Shown here: piece after piece, positions 17,475-26,703 of the stretch
How the letters are laid out: each line of letters begins with the position of its first letter
Position numbering within the stretch: the first letter of the stretch is position 1
Program-made: the position numbers and the translations under genes
Notes under the pieces: generated by a model
Told to the model about the DNA's origin: nothing
The model's database searches: none
What the model saw: the letters and a program-made list of their open reading frames with translations, nothing else
Source of the DNA: Virgisporangium aliadipatigenens
GTDB lineage: Bacteria > Actinomycetota > Actinomycetes > Mycobacteriales > Micromonosporaceae
DNA length: 64,000 nucleotides
Assembly (NCBI RefSeq): GCF_016863615.1
Contig: NZ_BOPF01000003.1
Coordinates: 186,001 to 250,000, forward strand
Direction: 5' to 3'

Positions 17475-19596
17475 TCACTCGGTCAGTCCCGTGACCTCGG
17501 CGCTCCAGAAGTCGATGATGCGTCGGGTCGTCAGGACGTCAGGGTGACCGGGTCCGAAGACTCTCACCTGATCGTCGACAAGTTCTTCGAACGCCGCGAC
17601 AGCGCCGGCCGGATCGCCGGCCTCGCCCTGCAATTGGGCGGCGACGGCCCGAGCTGCGAGGACGGCCGGGTGGTCCGGCCCATGGACTCTCGCCTGGTCA
17701 CTGAGTAGGTCCCGCATTCCAGTCGCGGCGGCGATCGGGTCGTCGGTGCGGCCCTGCCAATAGGCGATGGTGCGAGCGGCGAGTGTGTTCGGGTGGTCCG
17801 GCCCGTGCACCCGCAACTGCTCGCTGACCAAGGTTTGGATGGCGGCGCCATCGGACGGATCGCCGACCGAGCCCTGCCAGAAGGCGAGGTTGAGGCGGAT
17901 GACCAGAGTGTTCGGGTGATCGGGTCCGAGCACTCGCAAGTGGTCGTTCAACACTTGCTGCAGCGCCGTCACGGCACCGGACGGATCGCCGGCGTGGCCC
18001 TGCCAGTACGCAATCAGCCCGCGAGTCGTCAACGTGTACAGATGATCGGGCCCGAGAAGTCTCAATTGGTCCTTGAGCAGCTCGCGGAAAGCAGCGGCAG
18101 AACCGGCGTGGTCGCCGGACCCGCCCTGCCAGTAGGCGAGGTAATAGCGCGCCGCCAGCGAGTCGGTGTGGTCAGGTCCGAGCCGATCGGCGGCCATGGC
18201 GTGCAGGCGGCGGAAGTAGCCGGCGGCGGCGGTGACGAGTCCACACTCCCCGAGGCTGTGCCCAGCGCGGAAGAGGACCCCATGAGCGCCGTCGGTCTGC
18301 GACCACAGGTGACGGCCGCCCGTCGCGTGGAGCGCTTCGGTGCTGGTGCGCAGACTCTGGGCGTCGGCGTCTGCGCGTTCCACGGCGGGCCACCGTTCGA
18401 GGAGTGCGTCGGCGGCTGCTCGGGCGAGCCCGGGCGGCGCCGTCGGAGCGGTGGCCTCGCGGACGGCTCGTTGGAGCAGGGCATGGATGCGGATGGCGTC
18501 CGTCGACTCGTCGACCGTCAGCAGGCCGAAGCGGTGCAGCAGGTGCAGCGCGTCGAGGGTGTCCTCCGCGTCGACCGGGCGGTCGAGTCGGGCGGCGCAG
18601 TAGTCGGTCACCGCCGCCGTGGTGAAGAGGTCGAGCGGGATCGCGTTCGGGTCGAGGAGGGCGGCGATCTCGAGGATCGGTCGGGCCAGGCCGGTCGGCG
18701 GGTGTTTGTCGGCGCGGGTGATGGACAGCTCCCAGGTGGCCGCGACCGTGTACAGGTGCTGGTCGGGCAGCGCGTCGGGGGCCAGTTCGTGGAGGCGGCG
18801 GCGCTGGTCGGCGAGCCGCTCGCGGTACGCCGCGCAGGTCATGCGCAGGCCGTGGTCGGCGATGTACGCCGCGGCCTGCGCCAGAGCGAGCGGCAGATAA
18901 CCCAGGTCGGCGGCCAACTCGTCCGCCTCGACGAGTCGTTGCGGGCGGTCGGCGAGCTTGGTGCGGAGGTAGGCCGTCGCCTCTTCCGGGGTGAAGACGT
19001 CGACGTCGATGACCTGGCGCCCGGACAGCAATGCGTTGTCGCGGCGGCGGCTCGTGACCACCGTCCGGCCGGCGGCGACGGTGGGGGCCACAGGCCGGTC
19101 AGGTCGTTGGGATCGGCGACGTCGTCCAGCACGACCAGCCAGCGCTTGCCGTGCGGCTCGGCGAGCCAGGCGAGGAGGCGCGCCGCGCCGTGCTCCGGGT
19201 CGGGATCGTCGAGGCCGGTGACCTTCGCGGCCGCATGGGCGTAGCCGGTGAGGATCCCGGCGCGGGAACCGGCGGTGATCCAGAGCAGGAGGTCGACGCG
19301 GTGCTCGTTCCACCAGCGGTGGGCCAGCCCGGCGGCGAGCTGGGTCTTGCCGACGCCGCCGAGCCCGGACAGGACCTGTCCGAGCACCACCGCCCCAGCT
19401 GTGTCCACCGCGGCGGCGAGGGCGTGCTCGGCGGGCCTGTCCTGCCGGTAGGGCAGGGGCGGTGGGACCACGCCGACGCGGCAGGGCCAGGTGATCGGCG
19501 CACGCTTCCCCCCCCGGAGTGCAGATGGAGGGTGCCGTGGTCACCGAAGATCAGGCCCTTGCCGTGCCGGGCGTCGATCGGGATCGGCGCGCGCAT
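17475..19596 (-). pseudogene. NB-ARC/TPR protein with two single-base frameshifts
   Basis: Reads as one roughly 700-residue protein if two homopolymer frameshifts are repaired. Starting at ATG 19596 the order is: a short N-terminus (MRAPIPIDARHGKGLIF); TWPCRVGVVPPPLPYRQDRPA, the usual entry to the family; Walker A GLGGVGKTQL; Walker B WLVVLDDVADP; sensor TVVTSRRRDN; a winged-helix region; then five or more about 42-residue TPR units with (L/V)GPDHPNTL and AYWQG. The frame breaks at the eight-C run 19508-19515 and at the five-G run 19084-19088; each needs one more base. These STAND-type ATPases act as signalling or conflict switches. Either the gene is dead or the runs were miscounted in sequencing. 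Confidence 0.8.
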
Positions 19597-19627
19597 CGGC
19601 TGATTCTGGCAGCACATCGGGGGCGCC

Positions 19628-21025
19628 GTGTCCATCGATGCGGGAAACGGAGGAGGGACTCCGCTTTCATTTGGTGAACATGTGAGGGCTGTGGATAACG
19701 TTGAACGGCTCGCACGGGCGTTCGAGGATGGGTGCATGCGAGAGGCGTTGGCGGATGCGGCAGTCGATATGTCGCAGTGCCTTGACGCCAACGAGTGGAC
19801 ACTGTCCACAAAGGACTTGATCGCCAGTGTGCACTACGCGGCGCAGTTGCGGTCCTGGATCGAGGTGGTTCAGGCGCGGCTGGTGCGCGAGTGCGAGGGG
19901 CGCGGCATCCCGCGCGCCGAGGGTGCCACGAGCGCGGCGGTGTGGCTGCGTCAGACGACCCGGATCAGTGACCGCGCCGCCGGCCGGGTCGTGCGTCTCG
20001 GCAAGGCTCTCCACACCCATCAGGAGCTGGGTCGGGCGGTCACCGGTGGGCTCGTCAACACCGAGCAGGCCGCGGTCATCGCCGACACCCTGGACGCGCT
20101 GCACAAGGTCGAGCTGGATCCGACCGACGGGGAGCTGCTGTCGACGAAGGTGCCGCAGGACACGATCGACGAGGCCGGGGCGACCCTGATCGATTTCGCG
20201 GACTTCTTCGAGCCGCACCACCTCGCCACCATCGGCGAGCGGATCCTCTCCCTCGTGGCACCGGAGATCGGTGAGCGGGCCGACGCGGCGGCGCTCAAGC
20301 GGCAGCAGGCGGCGGCCCGTGCCGCGCGGCGGCTGCACCTGACCCCGTCGCACGGCGGCCGGGTGCGGATCTCCGGTTGGCTCGACACGGAGGACGCCAA
20401 CCACGTGGCGGCCGCGCTGGATCCGCTGTCGAAGCCGCTGCCGGGCGCCGACGGGCCGGACCCGCGCACCGCCGGTCAGCGGCGTGCCGACGCCCTCGTC
20501 GAGGTGTGCCGGCACGTGGCGACCGGGTGCGCCGAGGACGGCGGCGGGCGGCCGCAGGTGATCGTGACGGTCGCTTACGACGCGTTGAAGCGGCGGCTCG
20601 GGACGGGGTCGTTCGACCTCGGGGGCAACCTGCATCCCGAGGCGGTGCGGCGGCTGGCGTGCGACGCGCACGTCATCCCGGCCGTGCTCGACGGCAGCGG
20701 GCTGCCGCTCGATGTGGGACGCGCGAAGCGGCTGGTCACCGGCGCCATGCGGCAGGCCGTGGAGCTGCGCGACGGGGGCTGCGCCTTCCCGGGCTGCGAT
20801 CGTCCCAGGCGGTGGGCGCAGGCTCATCACATCGTCCACTGGGCGGACGGCGGGCCCACGTCCCTGGCGAATTCGGTGCTGCTGTGCGGCTATCACCACC
20901 GGCTGATCCACAGAGGACAGTGGGAGGTGCGGATGGCGCGGGACGGACTGCCCGAATTCCTGCCGCCGACCTACCTGGATCCGGCGCGGAGGCCACGCCG
21001 CAACGTGTGCCACCGACGGCCATGA
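19628..21025 (+). CDS. HNH endonuclease, DUF222/13E12 repeat family
   Basis: 465 residues: N-terminal DUF222 domain (helical, about 60-330) and C-terminal HNH nuclease CAFPGCDRPRRWAQAHHIVHW ... LLCGYHHRLIH with both zinc-binding cysteine pairs and the HH of the active site. This family is highly amplified in actinobacterial genomes and is suspected to be mobile or selfish, though its targets are unknown. The start is uncertain: GTG 19628 (GGGGGC upstream), GTG 19682/19691 and ATG 19736 are all in frame. Together with the divergent NB-ARC/TPR gene it interrupts the sugar-utilisation genes, suggesting that both were inserted there. Confidence 0.88.
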   Translation: MSIDAGNGGGTPLSFGEHVRAVDNVERLARAFEDGCMREALADAAVDMSQCLDANEWTLSTKDLIASVHYAAQLRSWIEVVQARLVRECEGRGIPRAEGATSAAVWLRQTTRISDRAAGRVVRLGKALHTHQELGRAVTGGLVNTEQAAVIADTLDALHKVELDPTDGELLSTKVPQDTIDEAGATLIDFADFFEPHHLATIGERILSLVAPEIGERADAAALKRQQAAARAARRLHLTPSHGGRVRISGWLDTEDANHVAAALDPLSKPLPGADGPDPRTAGQRRADALVEVCRHVATGCAEDGGGRPQVIVTVAYDALKRRLGTGSFDLGGNLHPEAVRRLACDAHVIPAVLDGSGLPLDVGRAKRLVTGAMRQAVELRDGGCAFPGCDRPRRWAQAHHIVHWADGGPTSLANSVLLCGYHHRLIHRGQWEVRMARDGLPEFLPPTYLDPARRPRRNVCHRRP

Positions 21026-21051
21026 CTGCTCCGACCGCCGCCCCGGGCGCT

Positions 21052-23361
21052 CTAGGCGACACTCTTCCGGACGATCACCGTCGCCGGGGGAGCGCCCGCG
21101 CCCTCGACCTTGGCGAAGGTCACGCCGGTCACCCGCAGCGGGCCGGCGACCTCGACCACGAACCGGTCGTCCGAGCGGCGGGCGGTGATCCGGGTGTCGC
21201 CGTCGACGTCACGCACCACCGTCTCCGTCGCGACGCCGCCGTACGACACGAGGGTGACGTCCGAAAACGGGGCGTCGCCGACGAAGTCGTCCGGCTCGAC
21301 GGTCGGGATCAGCGCGCCCCGACGGACGAAGAGCGGCGCGCAGTCCTGGGGCGTGCGGATGCGGGAGTGCCGTTGTCCACTGTGGACGGCCCCGGTCCAG
21401 TGGTCGACCCATTCGCCGGCCGGGAAGTAGACGCCGCGCTCGCCCGAGGGGTCCGTCATCGGGGCGACGAGGAGGTCCGGGCCGAGCAGGTATTCGAGGT
21501 CGGCGCTCCAGGCGGCCGGGTCGTCCGGGAAGTCCACGAGCAGCGCGCGCATCAGCGGGACGCCGGTGCGCGAGGACTCCACCGCGGCCGAGTAGAGGTA
21601 GGGCATCAGCCGGTGCCGCAGGCGCAGCGCCGACACCGCGTCGCGGCCGGCGGCCGGCGGAAACTCCCACGGCAGCCGGCTCGTCGTCCCGTGCAGCCGG
21701 ACCAGCGGCGACAGCGCGCCGAACTGCGCCCAGCGCACGTACAGGTCGGGTGTGGGCGTGCCGAAGAAGCCGCCCGCGTCGTGGCTCCAGAACGGGATCC
21801 CGGACAGCCCGTGCGACAGCCCGCCGCGCAGCGTGCTGGCCATCGCCGGGTAGCTCGCCTTGACGTCCCCGCTCCACTGGGCCGGGTGCCGCTGGCCGCC
21901 GAGATACGACGAGCGCGCCCACACCATGCCGTGCCCGGCGACCTCGCGGGTGACGGCGGCGACCGCGTCGTTGAAGAGCAGCGTGTAGACGTTGTGCAGT
22001 TCGGTGCCGGTGAGGCCGTTGGCCGCCCGCGCGTCCGCCGGCACGCCCTCGGCGAAGTCCGTCTTGAACACGGCCACGCCCTGTTCGAGCAGGGGGCGCA
22101 GCAGTCCGGTGAACCACGCCGTCGCCTCGGGATCGGTGAAGTCGACGATGCCGCACGCGGGATAGCTGCCGTGCCACACGTCCGCGACGTAGGTCTCGCC
22201 CTCGGGCGTGCGCAGGAAGTGGCCCGCGTCCGACGCGTCCGCGAAGAGCGGGCTGTTGCGGCTCACGTACGGGTTGATCCACAGGCACACCCGGAACCCG
22301 TCGTCCGCGAGGGAGCGCAGCATCGCCGACGGGTCGGGGAAGTTGCGGGTGTCCCAGCGCAGGTCCGACCAGTTGCCGTCGACCTGCCAGTAGCAGTCGA
22401 GGTGCAGAACGTCGCACGGAATGCCGCCCTCCCGGATCCGGCGGGCGCGTTCCAGCACGTGCTCCTGCGTGTCGACGAAGAAGCCCGACGAGATCCAGGT
22501 CCCGAACGCCCACTTCGGCGGCAGCACCGGCCGCCCGGTCAGCGCGGTGTACCGGTCCAGGATCCCGGTCGGCGTGGGCCCGGCGATCACGTAGTACTCG
22601 ATCAGGTCGTCCGGCACGAGGATCTGCACGCAGCTGTGCGTGCTCTGGCACATGTCGAACTCGATCGGCAGCCCGCTGTCGACCAGGATCCCGTATCCCC
22701 TGCTGCTCAGGTAGAACGGCACGCACTTGTGCGAGCGGTCGGACTCGGCGCCGAACGCGTCGAAGTTCCACATGAGGGCACGCTGGCCGCGCTTGTCGAG
22801 CGGGGTGAACTTCTCGCCGAGGCCCACGAAGCGTTCGTCGGCGGGGGTGGTGAAGCTCTCGTGATAGGCGGCCACCGCACCGTCCACAGTGGAGCGCCCG
22901 AACGGCAGCGTGCGCAGCCGGCCGCTGATGTCCTCCTCGCCCCGGTTCTGCGCGAGGAGTTCGCGGCCGCGGGAGTCCACGAAGCGCAGGTGCCACGGGT
23001 CCAGCGTGATCTCCGCCGTGACGGCCCCCGCGCCGACCCGCACGGTCCCGCCCGTGGTACGCACCTCGGCCGGCCGGGTGTGCGCCGGGACCAGCGGCAG
23101 CGCCGCCGCCGAACGGCTGCGCGCGTCGGACTCGGCCGACAGCCGCACCCGCAGCACGCCCTCCGCGGCGGCCTCGACGCGCACCACCAGCGACCCGCCG
23201 TCGCCGGTGCCGGCCTTGAGGGTGACGCCGGACGCGTCCGCCTGCACGAGTTCGGCGCGGTGCACGGCGGAGAGCCCGGAGTCGCCGGGGGCGCGCACCG
23301 GCAGCTCCGGCGGGTCGGCGACGAAGACCTCGTGCGGGACCAGGGGAGGACGGAACGGCAT
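21052..23361 (-). CDS. GH31 alpha-xylosidase (YicI-like)
   Basis: 769 residues, cytoplasmic. The N-terminal beta-sandwich is followed by the catalytic barrel with nucleophile Asp435 in VFKTDFAEGVP, the KTDF form typical of alpha-xylosidases rather than alpha-glucosidases, and acid/base Asp499 in WSGDVKASYPAM. It should remove alpha-1,6-xylose from xyloglucan oligosaccharides (isoprimeverose units). ATG 23361 has no convincing ribosome site; the xyl-type operator ends only four bases upstream, so a very short or leaderless transcript is likely. It is divergent from the GH42 gene with 68 bases between them. TCCACTGTGGA (21376-21386) and TCCACAGTGGA (22883-22893) lie inside it. Confidence 0.93.
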   Translation of the reverse strand: MPFRPPLVPHEVFVADPPELPVRAPGDSGLSAVHRAELVQADASGVTLKAGTGDGGSLVVRVEAAAEGVLRVRLSAESDARSRSAAALPLVPAHTRPAEVRTTGGTVRVGAGAVTAEITLDPWHLRFVDSRGRELLAQNRGEEDISGRLRTLPFGRSTVDGAVAAYHESFTTPADERFVGLGEKFTPLDKRGQRALMWNFDAFGAESDRSHKCVPFYLSSRGYGILVDSGLPIEFDMCQSTHSCVQILVPDDLIEYYVIAGPTPTGILDRYTALTGRPVLPPKWAFGTWISSGFFVDTQEHVLERARRIREGGIPCDVLHLDCYWQVDGNWSDLRWDTRNFPDPSAMLRSLADDGFRVCLWINPYVSRNSPLFADASDAGHFLRTPEGETYVADVWHGSYPACGIVDFTDPEATAWFTGLLRPLLEQGVAVFKTDFAEGVPADARAANGLTGTELHNVYTLLFNDAVAAVTREVAGHGMVWARSSYLGGQRHPAQWSGDVKASYPAMASTLRGGLSHGLSGIPFWSHDAGGFFGTPTPDLYVRWAQFGALSPLVRLHGTTSRLPWEFPPAAGRDAVSALRLRHRLMPYLYSAAVESSRTGVPLMRALLVDFPDDPAAWSADLEYLLGPDLLVAPMTDPSGERGVYFPAGEWVDHWTGAVHSGQRHSRIRTPQDCAPLFVRRGALIPTVEPDDFVGDAPFSDVTLVSYGGVATETVVRDVDGDTRITARRSDDRFVVEVAGPLRVTGVTFAKVEGAGAPPATVIVRKSVA

Positions 23362-23364
23362 GAC

Positions 23365-23389
23365 TTAGTTTCTTTGCTCTCCCAACTAA
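23365..23389. promoter_or_regulatory. xyl-type ROK operator between alpha-xylosidase and beta-galactosidase
   Basis: Perfect half-sites TTAGTT (23365-23370) and AACTAA (23384-23389), 13 bases apart, total 25 bases, the same length and arms as the Bacillus xyl operator. It immediately precedes the alpha-xylosidase ATG and lies about 40 bases from the divergent GH42 start, so one repressor could control both genes. It is paired with the copy at 13762-13786. Confidence 0.75.
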
Positions 23390-23429
23390 CTGTCAACGGG
23401 GTGGTTGCCCACCCGGGTACTCTCGCCCG

Positions 23430-25355
23430 GTGGAATACGGCGGTGACTACAACCCCGAGCAGTGGCCCGAGAAGGTCTGGGCCGAGGACGTCGCGCTGAT
23501 GCGGGAGGCCGGCGTCACGCTGGTCACGCTCGGGGTGTTCGCCTGGTCCCGCCTCGAACCGCGGCCGGGCGAGTACGACCTGGGCTGGCTCGACCGCGTC
23601 TTCGACCTGCTGCACGAGGGCGGCGTGCGGATCAGCCTCGCCACGCCGACCGCCTCGCCGCCGCCGTGGTTCTCCGACGCGCACCCCGAGGCACTGCCCG
23701 TGGGCGCGGACGGCACCCGCCTGCTGCACGGCAGCCGCGACACCTACTGCGCCGCGTCACCGGCGTACCGGGCCGCCGCGCGCCGGATCGCGCAGGTGCT
23801 GGCCCACCGCTACGGCGGCCATCCCGCGCTGGCGCTCTGGCACGTGCACAACGAGTACGGCACCGAATGCCACTGCGACCTGGCCGCGGCGGCGTTCCGG
23901 GAGTGGCTGCGGGCCCGGTACTCCACAGTGGACGCCCTGAACGACGCCTGGAGCACGGACTTCTGGAGCCAGCGCTACACGGACTGGGCCCAGATCCGCC
24001 CGCCGCGCGCGACCCGCTACCTGCCCAATCCGGCGCAGCTGCTGGACTTCCGCCGGTTCTGGTCGGACGAACTGCTCGCGGCCTACGTGGAGCAGCGCGA
24101 CGTGCTGCGCCCGACGCGCGTTCCGGTCACCACCAACTTCGTCTTCGGCGGCTGGGTGCCGGTCGACCACGCCCGGTGGGCGAAGGAGGTCGACGTGGTG
24201 GCGATCGACCACTACCCGTCGGCGCCGGGGCTGGCGGGTGCGGCGCAGACGGCGTTCGCCTCCGACCTGGCGCGCGGGTGGGCCGGCGGCCGGCCGTGGC
24301 TGCTCTGCGAGACCGCGCCGTACCACGTCGGCACGCCCGGGCGCATGCACACGAAGGCGCCCGGGCAACTGGCCCGCGACGTCGTCCCGAGCATCGCCCG
24401 GGGATCGCACGGTGCGATGTTCTTCCAGTGGCGCGCCTCCCGGGGCGGGGCCGAGCGCTACCACTCCGCGCTCGTGCCGCACGCGGGGCCGCAGAGCCGG
24501 CAGTTCCGGGAGACCGTCGCCGTGGGCGCGCTCCTGAGACGGATCGGCGGGAGCGAGGGCCGGATCCGGGCCGCCACCGCCATGCTGTTCGACGCGCCGT
24601 CGTGGTGGGCGCTGCAGGCACCGGGCCTCCCGTCGGACGACATCGACTACCTGCACGAGGTGCGCGCGGCGCACCGGGCGCTCTCCCGGCTCGGCATGGG
24701 CGTGGACGTGCTGCCGGCCGACGCGCCGTTGGACGGGTACCGGGTCGTCGTGGTGCCGGCGCTGTATCTGCTCGAGAACGGCGACCGGCTGCGGGAGTAC
24801 GTCGCCGGCGGCGGGCGGCTGGTGGTGACGTTCCTCAGCGGGATCGCCGATCCGTGCGGGCGGGTGTACACCGGCGGGTACCCGGGCGCGCTGCGGGATC
24901 TGCTGGGGATCCGGGTGACGGAGTTCCATCCGATGCCGGCCGACCTGACGGTCGAACTGTCCACCGGCGACGTCGGGCGGCACTGGGCCGAGACGGTGGA
25001 GACGCACGGGGCCGAGGCCGTCGCGACCTATCCGGACGGCGGCGCCGCGATCACCCGCCACCGGCACGGCGACGGCGCCGCCTGGTACGTCTCCACCCGG
25101 CTCGACGACGACGCGTACGCGCGCCTGCTGGCGTGGGTGATCGGGGACGACGAGAGCCGCGGGCACGACGCTCCGCTGGTTCCCTACGGGGTGGATCTCG
25201 TGCGGCGGACGGCGAACGGGCAGGGCTGGCTCTTCGCGGTCAACCACACCGACCGTCCCCAGCCGCTGCCGGCCGACGGAACGGACCTCGTCACGGGAAA
25301 CCCCGCCGGTGGAACGATCCCACCCGGCGGGGTCGCGGTCGTCAAATTTCTCTAA
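23430..25355 (+). CDS. GH42 beta-galactosidase
   Basis: 641 residues, cytoplasmic, with the classical start YGGDYNPEQWP at the GTG 23430. The catalytic barrel has the acid/base Glu142 in WHVHNEYG and the nucleophile Glu294 in LLCETAP, followed by the trimerisation domain (VVVVPALYLLENGDRLREYVAGGGRLVVTF) and a small C-terminal beta domain (VNHTDRPQPLP). It would release beta-1,2-galactose from xyloglucan side chains, complementing the divergent alpha-xylosidase and the GH3 beta-glucosidase. The stop overlaps the convergent beta-propeller gene by four bases. Confidence 0.93.
   Translation: MEYGGDYNPEQWPEKVWAEDVALMREAGVTLVTLGVFAWSRLEPRPGEYDLGWLDRVFDLLHEGGVRISLATPTASPPPWFSDAHPEALPVGADGTRLLHGSRDTYCAASPAYRAAARRIAQVLAHRYGGHPALALWHVHNEYGTECHCDLAAAAFREWLRARYSTVDALNDAWSTDFWSQRYTDWAQIRPPRATRYLPNPAQLLDFRRFWSDELLAAYVEQRDVLRPTRVPVTTNFVFGGWVPVDHARWAKEVDVVAIDHYPSAPGLAGAAQTAFASDLARGWAGGRPWLLCETAPYHVGTPGRMHTKAPGQLARDVVPSIARGSHGAMFFQWRASRGGAERYHSALVPHAGPQSRQFRETVAVGALLRRIGGSEGRIRAATAMLFDAPSWWALQAPGLPSDDIDYLHEVRAAHRALSRLGMGVDVLPADAPLDGYRVVVVPALYLLENGDRLREYVAGGGRLVVTFLSGIADPCGRVYTGGYPGALRDLLGIRVTEFHPMPADLTVELSTGDVGRHWAETVETHGAEAVATYPDGGAAITRHRHGDGAAWYVSTRLDDDAYARLLAWVIGDDESRGHDAPLVPYGVDLVRRTANGQGWLFAVNHTDRPQPLPADGTDLVTGNPAGGTIPPGGVAVVKFL
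25301..25332. terminator. Hairpin at the end of the GH42 gene
   Basis: CCCCGCCGG-TGG (25301-25312) pairs with CCA-CCCGGCGGGG further on with one bulged base, then TCAAATTTCTCTAA follows on the plus strand. It lies inside the coding sequence just before the stop of two tail-to-tail genes that leave no intergenic room, so it may be their shared terminator. This is structure by eye only. Confidence 0.4.
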
Positions 25356-26584
25356 CCGACGCCCGTCCAGCCCTGCGGCACCTTGCCGATGCGCACCCGC
25401 TGCGGGTGGTCACCGACCGGCACGGAGAGCACCTTGCGACCCGTGGCGAAGCTGATGACGGTGACCACGTCGGCCCCGGCCTCCGAGATCACGCAGCTCT
25501 GCCCGTCACCGGAAACCGTTGCCCAGTAAGGCTTCGAAGCCGTCACCAGCGGCCCCTCGGCCAGCGTCGCGCGGTTGACGACGGTGGCGTAGTCGTCCAT
25601 GGTGCCCGCGACGCACAGCTTGTCACCGGACGGCGCCATCGACAGCCCGTGGTGGCGCGAGTCGTTGACGAACGTCTTCCGGTCGTCGCTGGTGTTCGGA
25701 TTCTTCGGCAGCATCTTGACCCGCGTGACGGTGTCCGAGGCGACGTCGTACTCCACGAACCCGTTGAAGAACGACACCTGGAAGTACAGCTTCGACTCGT
25801 CCGGCGTGAACACGGCGGGGCGCACCGCGTCGGACAGGTCCGAACGCCCGGCCGCGTCCAGCCGCTGCCGCATGTCGACGACCCGCGTGGCGTAGGAGGC
25901 GGCCGTGTCGGCGATGGTGATCCGGCGGTCGCCCTTGGTCCAGTCCCAGAACGGGTCGTCGAGGTCGGTGTTCACCTCGCCGATCGACATGTTCCACAGG
26001 TAGCGGCCGCCCCGCGTGTAGACGTTCTCGTGCGGCTTGTCCCCGGTGGCGAACGACGCGACCTGCTGGCCGGTGTAGATGTTCAGCACGTGCACGGTGT
26101 TTCCGGTCGAGGCCGACACCGCCACCCGCAGCCCGTCCGGCGAGACGGTCATGTGGTCCGAGCGGTACCCCGACACCGGGAACCGCCAGTTGATCGCGCC
26201 GGTCGCCAGGTTCAGCGACACCACGTCGGCGAAGCTCGGCCGCGACACGACCAGCGCGGTGCCGTCCGGCGTGGTGTACATGTCGTCGACGAGCTGGTCG
26301 TGGCCCTCCCCGGGGCCGTTGCGGATGCCGAGGAAGTAGGCGAGCTTGATGGGGTTCAGATAGATCTCGGTGAGTCGGGCCTGCTTGTCCGGGACGACGT
26401 TGATCCGCGCGATGCGGGAGAAGGTGCCGCGGGACTCGATGACGTCCGCGGTGCCGTCCCAGTTGTTGCCCACGAACATCACCTCCCGCAGCGCGACGTC
26501 GGCGTGTGCCGGAGCCGGGACGGTGAGGGCCGCCGCGACCAGTGCGGCGGCGGCCAGGAGAGCCGATCTCAATGCGACCTCCAT
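25352..26584 (-). CDS. Secreted YncE-like beta-propeller protein
   Basis: About 410 residues: signal peptide (ALRSALLAAAALVAAALTVPAPAHA) then repeated beta-propeller blades with the phrases TTPDGTALVVSRPS, VSPDGLRVAVSASTGNTVHVLN, FTPDESKLYFQ, MAPSGDKLCVAGT and VSGDGQSCVISEAG. These are YVTN/lactonase-type blades used for binding or surface roles. Two starts are plausible: ATG 26584, and TTG 26572, which has GGAGG five bases upstream (inside the first codons of the longer form). It is divergent from the PucR gene. No partner or ligand is evident. Confidence 0.8.
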   Translation of the reverse strand: MEVALRSALLAAAALVAAALTVPAPAHADVALREVMFVGNNWDGTADVIESRGTFSRIARINVVPDKQARLTEIYLNPIKLAYFLGIRNGPGEGHDQLVDDMYTTPDGTALVVSRPSFADVVSLNLATGAINWRFPVSGYRSDHMTVSPDGLRVAVSASTGNTVHVLNIYTGQQVASFATGDKPHENVYTRGGRYLWNMSIGEVNTDLDDPFWDWTKGDRRITIADTAASYATRVVDMRQRLDAAGRSDLSDAVRPAVFTPDESKLYFQVSFFNGFVEYDVASDTVTRVKMLPKNPNTSDDRKTFVNDSRHHGLSMAPSGDKLCVAGTMDDYATVVNRATLAEGPLVTASKPYWATVSGDGQSCVISEAGADVVTVISFATGRKVLSVPVGDHPQRVRIGKVPQGWTGVG

Positions 26585-26703
26585 CGACGGTTGTCTGTTA
26601 CCGTGCGGTGACGGACAGGGAACCACGCCGTCACGCGCACGGGGTAGGGGCCGGCACCCAACCCGCACCGGTCCCGCTTGTGGCGCGTCCACAAGGGAGG
26701 ACC

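Noticed and set aside
17475-19596. Programmed ribosomal frameshifting in the NB-ARC/TPR gene
   Set aside because: Two separate shifts in simple homopolymers, with no slippery heptamer and stimulatory structure apparent, are better explained by mutation or sequencing error.
19628-21025. Prophage or integrative element around the HNH gene
   Set aside because: No integrase, terminase, direct repeats or tRNA target were seen; 13E12 HNH genes are commonly found singly in actinobacterial chromosomes.
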